Source: JBEKEX01 sp050013615 (GTDB taxonomy: Bacteria; Chloroflexota; Anaerolineae; Anaerolineales; Anaerolineaceae). From it: a stretch of 8,295 nt of DNA. A program made the translations under genes and the position numbers. Each line of letters begins with the position of its first letter. Positions within the stretch are counted from its first letter, which is position 1. Positions 5,684 through 8,295 of this stretch are shown here, piece by piece. The stretch spans positions 1 to 8,295 of the forward strand of contig JBEKEX010000119.1 of assembly GCA_050013615.1 (NCBI GenBank), read 5' to 3'. The notes under the pieces were generated by a model. The model saw nothing but the letters and a program-made list of their open reading frames with translations, was not told the origin of the DNA and ran no database searches.

Positions 5684-5983
5684 ATGTCTCTGACCCTTAA
5701 AGAAGTCGAACATATTGCCGAATTGGCACGGCTGGAGTTGTCAGCCGAAGAAAAAGAGCGTTACCGCCAGCAACTCTCCGCCATCCTGGACTACGCCCGC
5801 AGCCTGCAAGCGCTGGATACCGGCGGAATCCCGCCCACGTCCAGCGTGCTGCCACCGCGCAGCGTTCTGCGCCCGGACGAAGCCAAAGAAAGCCTGCCGG
5901 TAAAAGCCGTGTTGAAAAACGCCCCGCAAGCAGAGGACGATCAGTTCCGCGTTCCGCCGGTGTTTGGAGAAAACGATGGCTGA
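5684..5983 (+). CDS. gatC: Asp-tRNA(Asn)/Glu-tRNA(Gln) amidotransferase subunit C
   Basis: A 99-residue GatC, of normal length. GatC is the small subunit that wraps around GatA and GatB and stabilises the complex that converts misacylated Glu-tRNA(Gln) or Asp-tRNA(Asn) to the correct amide. The family's N-terminal helices are clear (LTLKEVEHIAELARLELSAEE and the following helix to LQALDTGGIPPTSSVLP). The C-terminal VLKNAPQAEDDQFRVPPV is the usual tail that contacts GatA and GatB. The stop overlaps the gatA start by 8 nt, so the two are translationally coupled. The ATG follows a -10 box by 6 nt, implying a leaderless mRNA. Confidence 0.96.
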   Translation: MSLTLKEVEHIAELARLELSAEEKERYRQQLSAILDYARSLQALDTGGIPPTSSVLPPRSVLRPDEAKESLPVKAVLKNAPQAEDDQFRVPPVFGENDG

Positions 5984-7448
5984 GTTAACCGATCTCACCG
6001 TCACCCAAGCGCTGGCCGCACTGCAAAGTGGAACGTGCTCCAGCCAGGAATTGACCCATGCCTGCCTGGCGCGCATCGACGCGCTCGAACCGGAGCTGCA
6101 CGTCTTCATCACCCGCACCTCTGAGCTGGCCATGGCACAGGCGAAAGCAGCCGATGAACGCCGGACCCAGGCTGCAAAAAAAGGCGACCCCGTCCCACCG
6201 TTGCTCGGCCTGCCCATCGCCGTCAAAGACGTGCTCTGCCTCAAAGACGTGCGATGCACCTGCGGTTCCAAGATCCTTGAGAATTTCATCCCGCCCTTCA
6301 CTGCCACGGCTGTCCAACGCTTGCTGAATGCCGGTGTGGTGGTGGTCGGGAAGACCAACACTGACGAATACGCCATGGGCTCTTCCACCGAGAACTCGGC
6401 TTATGGCGTCACGCACAACCCCTGGGATTTGCAGCGTGTCCCCGGTGGCTCCTCTGGCGGTTCAGCCGCGGCCGTTGCGGCTCATCTCATCCCCGCCGCT
6501 TTCGGCACCGATACCGGCGGCAGTGTACGCCAACCGGCTTCGTTTTGCGGCGTCACCGGAATCAAGCCCACCTATGGCCGTGCCTCGCGCTACGGGTTGG
6601 TCGCCTATGGTTCCTCACTGGATTCTGTCGGTATGCTGGCACGCACTGCCGAGGATGTGGCCCTGTTGTTCGGTCTGTATGCGGGCCACGATCCACTCGA
6701 TGCCACCACCATGGACGTTGCCGTCCCCAAGATCAGCTTGAACGGCAGCAAAGACCTGCACGGCGTTCGTGTTGGTGTTCCCAAAGAATATTTCATCGAG
6801 GGCGTCCAGGCCGAAGTGGAAGCCGCCGTGCGGGCTGCCGTCGAGCAGCTCAAAGCGCTGGGTGCAGAGATCAAGACGGTCAGCCTGCCGCACACCGACT
6901 ACGCCCTGCCGGTCTACTATCTCATCGCTCCGGCCGAAGCCTCAGCCAACCTGGCGCGCTACGATGGCGTGCGCTATGGCCTGCGGATGCCTTCCGATTC
7001 GATCATGGATATGTACTGCAATTCACGCGGCGCCGGCTTCGGTCCCGAGGTCAAACGCCGCATCATGCTGGGCACGTACGCCCTCTCCGCCGGCTATTAC
7101 GACGCCTATTACGGCCAGGCCCAAAAAGTGCGCACGCTGATCAAGCGAGATTTCGAGGAAGCTTTCGAGGAAGTGGACATGGTCGCCGCACCTGTGGCGC
7201 CCACCACAGCCTTCCGCATTGGGGAGCACACGGAAGATCCACTGGCCATGTACCTGGAAGACGTCTTCACCCTGCCTGCCAACTTGGCCGGTGTCCCCGG
7301 TCTGGCTTTCCCGGTCGGGTTCGACTCCAAAGGCCTGCCTATCGGCATGCAACTAATGGGCCGTCACTTCCAGGAAGAAGCCATCTTCCGCGTCGGCCAT
7401 GCTTTTCAGCAGGCCACCGACTGGCACCTCCGGCAGCCAAAATTATGA
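5976..7448 (+). CDS. gatA: Asp-tRNA(Asn)/Glu-tRNA(Gln) amidotransferase subunit A
   Basis: A 490-residue amidase-signature enzyme. It releases ammonia from glutamine (or asparagine) for the transamidation carried out on GatB. The Ser-cisSer-Lys triad is intact: K84 in LPIAVKDVL, S159 in PGGSSGGSAAAVAA, and the nucleophile S183 in GTDTGGSVRQPASF. The intervals of 75 and 24 residues match characterised GatA proteins. Other family marks are VGKTNTDEYAMGSSTENSAYG, IKPTYGRASRYGLVAYGSSL, and LPANLAGVPGLAFPVG near the C-terminus. ATG at 5976 is chosen because GGAG (5966-5969) is 6 nt upstream and it gives MAELTDLTV; an in-frame TTG at 5964 is less likely. gatC lies directly upstream. gatB is absent from the window, so it must be elsewhere or beyond the right edge. 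Confidence 0.97.
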   Translation: MAELTDLTVTQALAALQSGTCSSQELTHACLARIDALEPELHVFITRTSELAMAQAKAADERRTQAAKKGDPVPPLLGLPIAVKDVLCLKDVRCTCGSKILENFIPPFTATAVQRLLNAGVVVVGKTNTDEYAMGSSTENSAYGVTHNPWDLQRVPGGSSGGSAAAVAAHLIPAAFGTDTGGSVRQPASFCGVTGIKPTYGRASRYGLVAYGSSLDSVGMLARTAEDVALLFGLYAGHDPLDATTMDVAVPKISLNGSKDLHGVRVGVPKEYFIEGVQAEVEAAVRAAVEQLKALGAEIKTVSLPHTDYALPVYYLIAPAEASANLARYDGVRYGLRMPSDSIMDMYCNSRGAGFGPEVKRRIMLGTYALSAGYYDAYYGQAQKVRTLIKRDFEEAFEEVDMVAAPVAPTTAFRIGEHTEDPLAMYLEDVFTLPANLAGVPGLAFPVGFDSKGLPIGMQLMGRHFQEEAIFRVGHAFQQATDWHLRQPKL

Positions 7449-7455
7449 TTTCGAG

Positions 7456-7484
7456 GTAGGGGCGAACCATTGGCTCGCCCCTAC
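7456..7484. repeat. GTAGGGGCGA palindromic element
   Basis: GTAGGGGCGA (7456-7465) pairs perfectly with TCGCCCCTAC (7475-7484) around a 9-nt loop. It starts 8 nt after the gatA stop. No T-run follows on either strand, so it is not a normal intrinsic terminator. GTAGGGGCG...CGCCCCTAC palindromes are a familiar kind of dispersed intergenic repeat in several bacterial groups. Its REP-like nature here is inference, because only one copy lies in the window. Confidence 0.65.
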
Positions 7485-7495
7485 AACGTAAGCGT

Positions 7496-7501
7496 TATAA
7501 T
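7496..7501 (+). promoter_or_regulatory. -10 box immediately before the LysM lipoprotein gene
   Basis: A consensus TATAAT is followed by 7 nt and then the ATG at 7509, with no Shine-Dalgarno between them. This suggests a leaderless mRNA. A matching -35 at 16-18 nt is not evident; that position overlaps the right arm of the palindromic element. Confidence 0.55.
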
Positions 7502-7508
7502 CCCAGTT

Positions 7509-8295
7509 ATGAAGCATAATTTATCCCGATCCCTGTGGGCTCTGACCGTAATCCTTCTGATCGCAGTCGCCTGCACGCCTACATCAACAACGCCCGCGCC
7601 CATCAATGATGAGTTGACTCCTTATGTCCCATCCGCCACGGCGACGCCGACACCCACAGGAGTGAACACTCCCACCCTACTGCCCTCGCCGACACCCACG
7701 CCGCGCTATTACACGCTCGGCGGGAACGACACCCTCTCCTACGTGGCCTGGGCGTTCGGCGTCAACCTTTCCGACCTGCTGACCGCCAACCCAAAGATCG
7801 ATCCCTACCTGCTGCACGCCGGCACCGTAGTGGTGGTGCCTCCTGCCCAGCCGGGACAGACCGGCACGCCGGGTGCCTTTGCCGCCACGCCGGTCGGCGT
7901 CAGTATGAGCAAACCCATCTGTCACCTCACCGCGGAAGGCGGCGCATGGTGTTTTCTGCTGGTCAAAAACGATCAAACCACGGCCGTGGAAAACCTTTCC
8001 GCCACCGTGCGCCTGGCTGACAAGAACGCCAGCCAGGTGTTGAGCCAAAGTGCCACAGCGCTGCTGGATATTTTGCCGGCCGGTAGCTCCATCCCCCTGG
8101 CGGCATATTTCGCTCCACCGCTCTCCACACCTTTCCAAACCGATGCCACGCTGGACACTGCCCTGCCCGTCCAGGCCAACGACGCTCGCTACCTGGCAGC
8201 CCACCTCGAAGCCACCCAGAGCAGCATCACCAGCGATGGGCAATCGGCGCAGGAGAGCGGGAAGGTCGTTCTCGACGACAGCAAAGCCACCGCCA
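7509..8295 (+). CDS. LysM-domain lipoprotein (3' end outside window)
   Basis: The frame from ATG 7509 stays open to the right edge (262 codons seen), so the gene is 3' truncated. The N-terminus is a lipoprotein signal: basic residues, a hydrophobic core (LWALTVILLIAVAC), and probable lipidation at C22 with lipobox A-V-A-C, which is weaker than consensus. A Thr/Pro-rich linker (about 23-65) leads into a LysM domain at about 67-112, with YYTLGGNDTLSYVAWAFGV, the LLTANP turn and VVVVPP at its end. LysM binds N-acetylglucosamine polymers such as peptidoglycan. The region after about residue 130 (start PVGVSMSKPICHL) contains C138 and C148, which could form a disulfide. It resembles an extracellular beta-sandwich domain that I cannot name. 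The GGNDTLSYVAWAFG segment departs from the usual G-D-T-L-x-x-I-A form but keeps its pattern. Cell-envelope anchoring is the inferred role. Confidence 0.85.
   Translation, partial: MKHNLSRSLWALTVILLIAVACTPTSTTPAPINDELTPYVPSATATPTPTGVNTPTLLPSPTPTPRYYTLGGNDTLSYVAWAFGVNLSDLLTANPKIDPYLLHAGTVVVVPPAQPGQTGTPGAFAATPVGVSMSKPICHLTAEGGAWCFLLVKNDQTTAVENLSATVRLADKNASQVLSQSATALLDILPAGSSIPLAAYFAPPLSTPFQTDATLDTALPVQANDARYLAAHLEATQSSITSDGQSAQESGKVVLDDSKATA

Noticed and set aside
5741..6416. Minus-strand open frames opposite gatC and gatA
   Set aside because: They lie antisense to two confident genes and show no ribosome binding site or family features.
6545..7459. Plus-strand open frame of 304 codons
   Set aside because: It overlaps gatA in another frame; the product is Arg/His/Gly-rich without recognisable motifs.
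7677..8243. Minus-strand open frame of 188 codons at the right end
   Set aside because: The opposite strand encodes the LysM lipoprotein with signal peptide, linker and domain; this frame is its shadow.
1..8295. CRISPR arrays, insertion sequences, phage, toxin-antitoxin or defence genes
   Set aside because: No regularly spaced repeats, transposase motifs or defence-type domains were seen on either strand.

Overview
The window is GC-rich, gene-dense bacterial chromosome with mostly housekeeping content. Two predicted lipoproteins carry long Thr/Pro-rich linkers after the lipid-anchored cysteine. A stand-alone SWIM zinc-finger miniprotein, a dolichyl-phosphate-glucose-synthase-like glycosyltransferase, a gatC-gatA pair and several genes with a -10 box almost touching the start codon are also present. 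Together these fit Chloroflexota, most likely Anaerolineae. That assignment is inference from gene style; no marker phylogeny was possible.

Layout. (1) Positions 1-284, plus strand: the 3' end of an SH3b-containing, probably cell-wall-active protein. It ends at a 17-bp-stem terminator (292-328) that sits between convergent genes. (2) Positions 359-4111, minus strand: a row of five genes read right to left. They are a family 2 glycosyltransferase, rnhB (RNase HII), a GNAT acetyltransferase, an M20 metallopeptidase and an 82-aa SWIM-domain protein. The SWIM gene has its own strong sigma70-type promoter (713-741), followed by a terminator-like hairpin (637-669) before its ribosome binding site. 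(3) Positions 4213-4691, minus strand: a promoter, tRNA-Pro(UGG), a terminator hairpin, then a 103-aa conserved-looking protein of unknown function. (4) Positions 4771-8295, plus strand, divergent from the tRNA: a lipoprotein esterase, gatC and gatA (8-nt overlap), a GTAGGGGCGA-type palindrome, and a LysM lipoprotein that runs off the right edge.

How the parts relate. gatC and gatA encode two of the three subunits of the tRNA-dependent amidotransferase; gatB is not here. rnhB removes RNA and misincorporated ribonucleotides from DNA. The glycosyltransferase probably makes a lipid-linked sugar donor. The two lipoproteins and the SH3b protein act at or outside the membrane.

I found no CRISPR array, insertion sequence, phage module, toxin-antitoxin pair or defence island, and no clear new multi-gene system. 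The most interesting signals are regulatory. Three genes have TATAAT 6-7 nt before ATG, which implies leaderless mRNAs. Two small genes share an unusual promoter-terminator-Shine-Dalgarno order. The right-edge LysM gene has no stop in the window and is easy to overlook.
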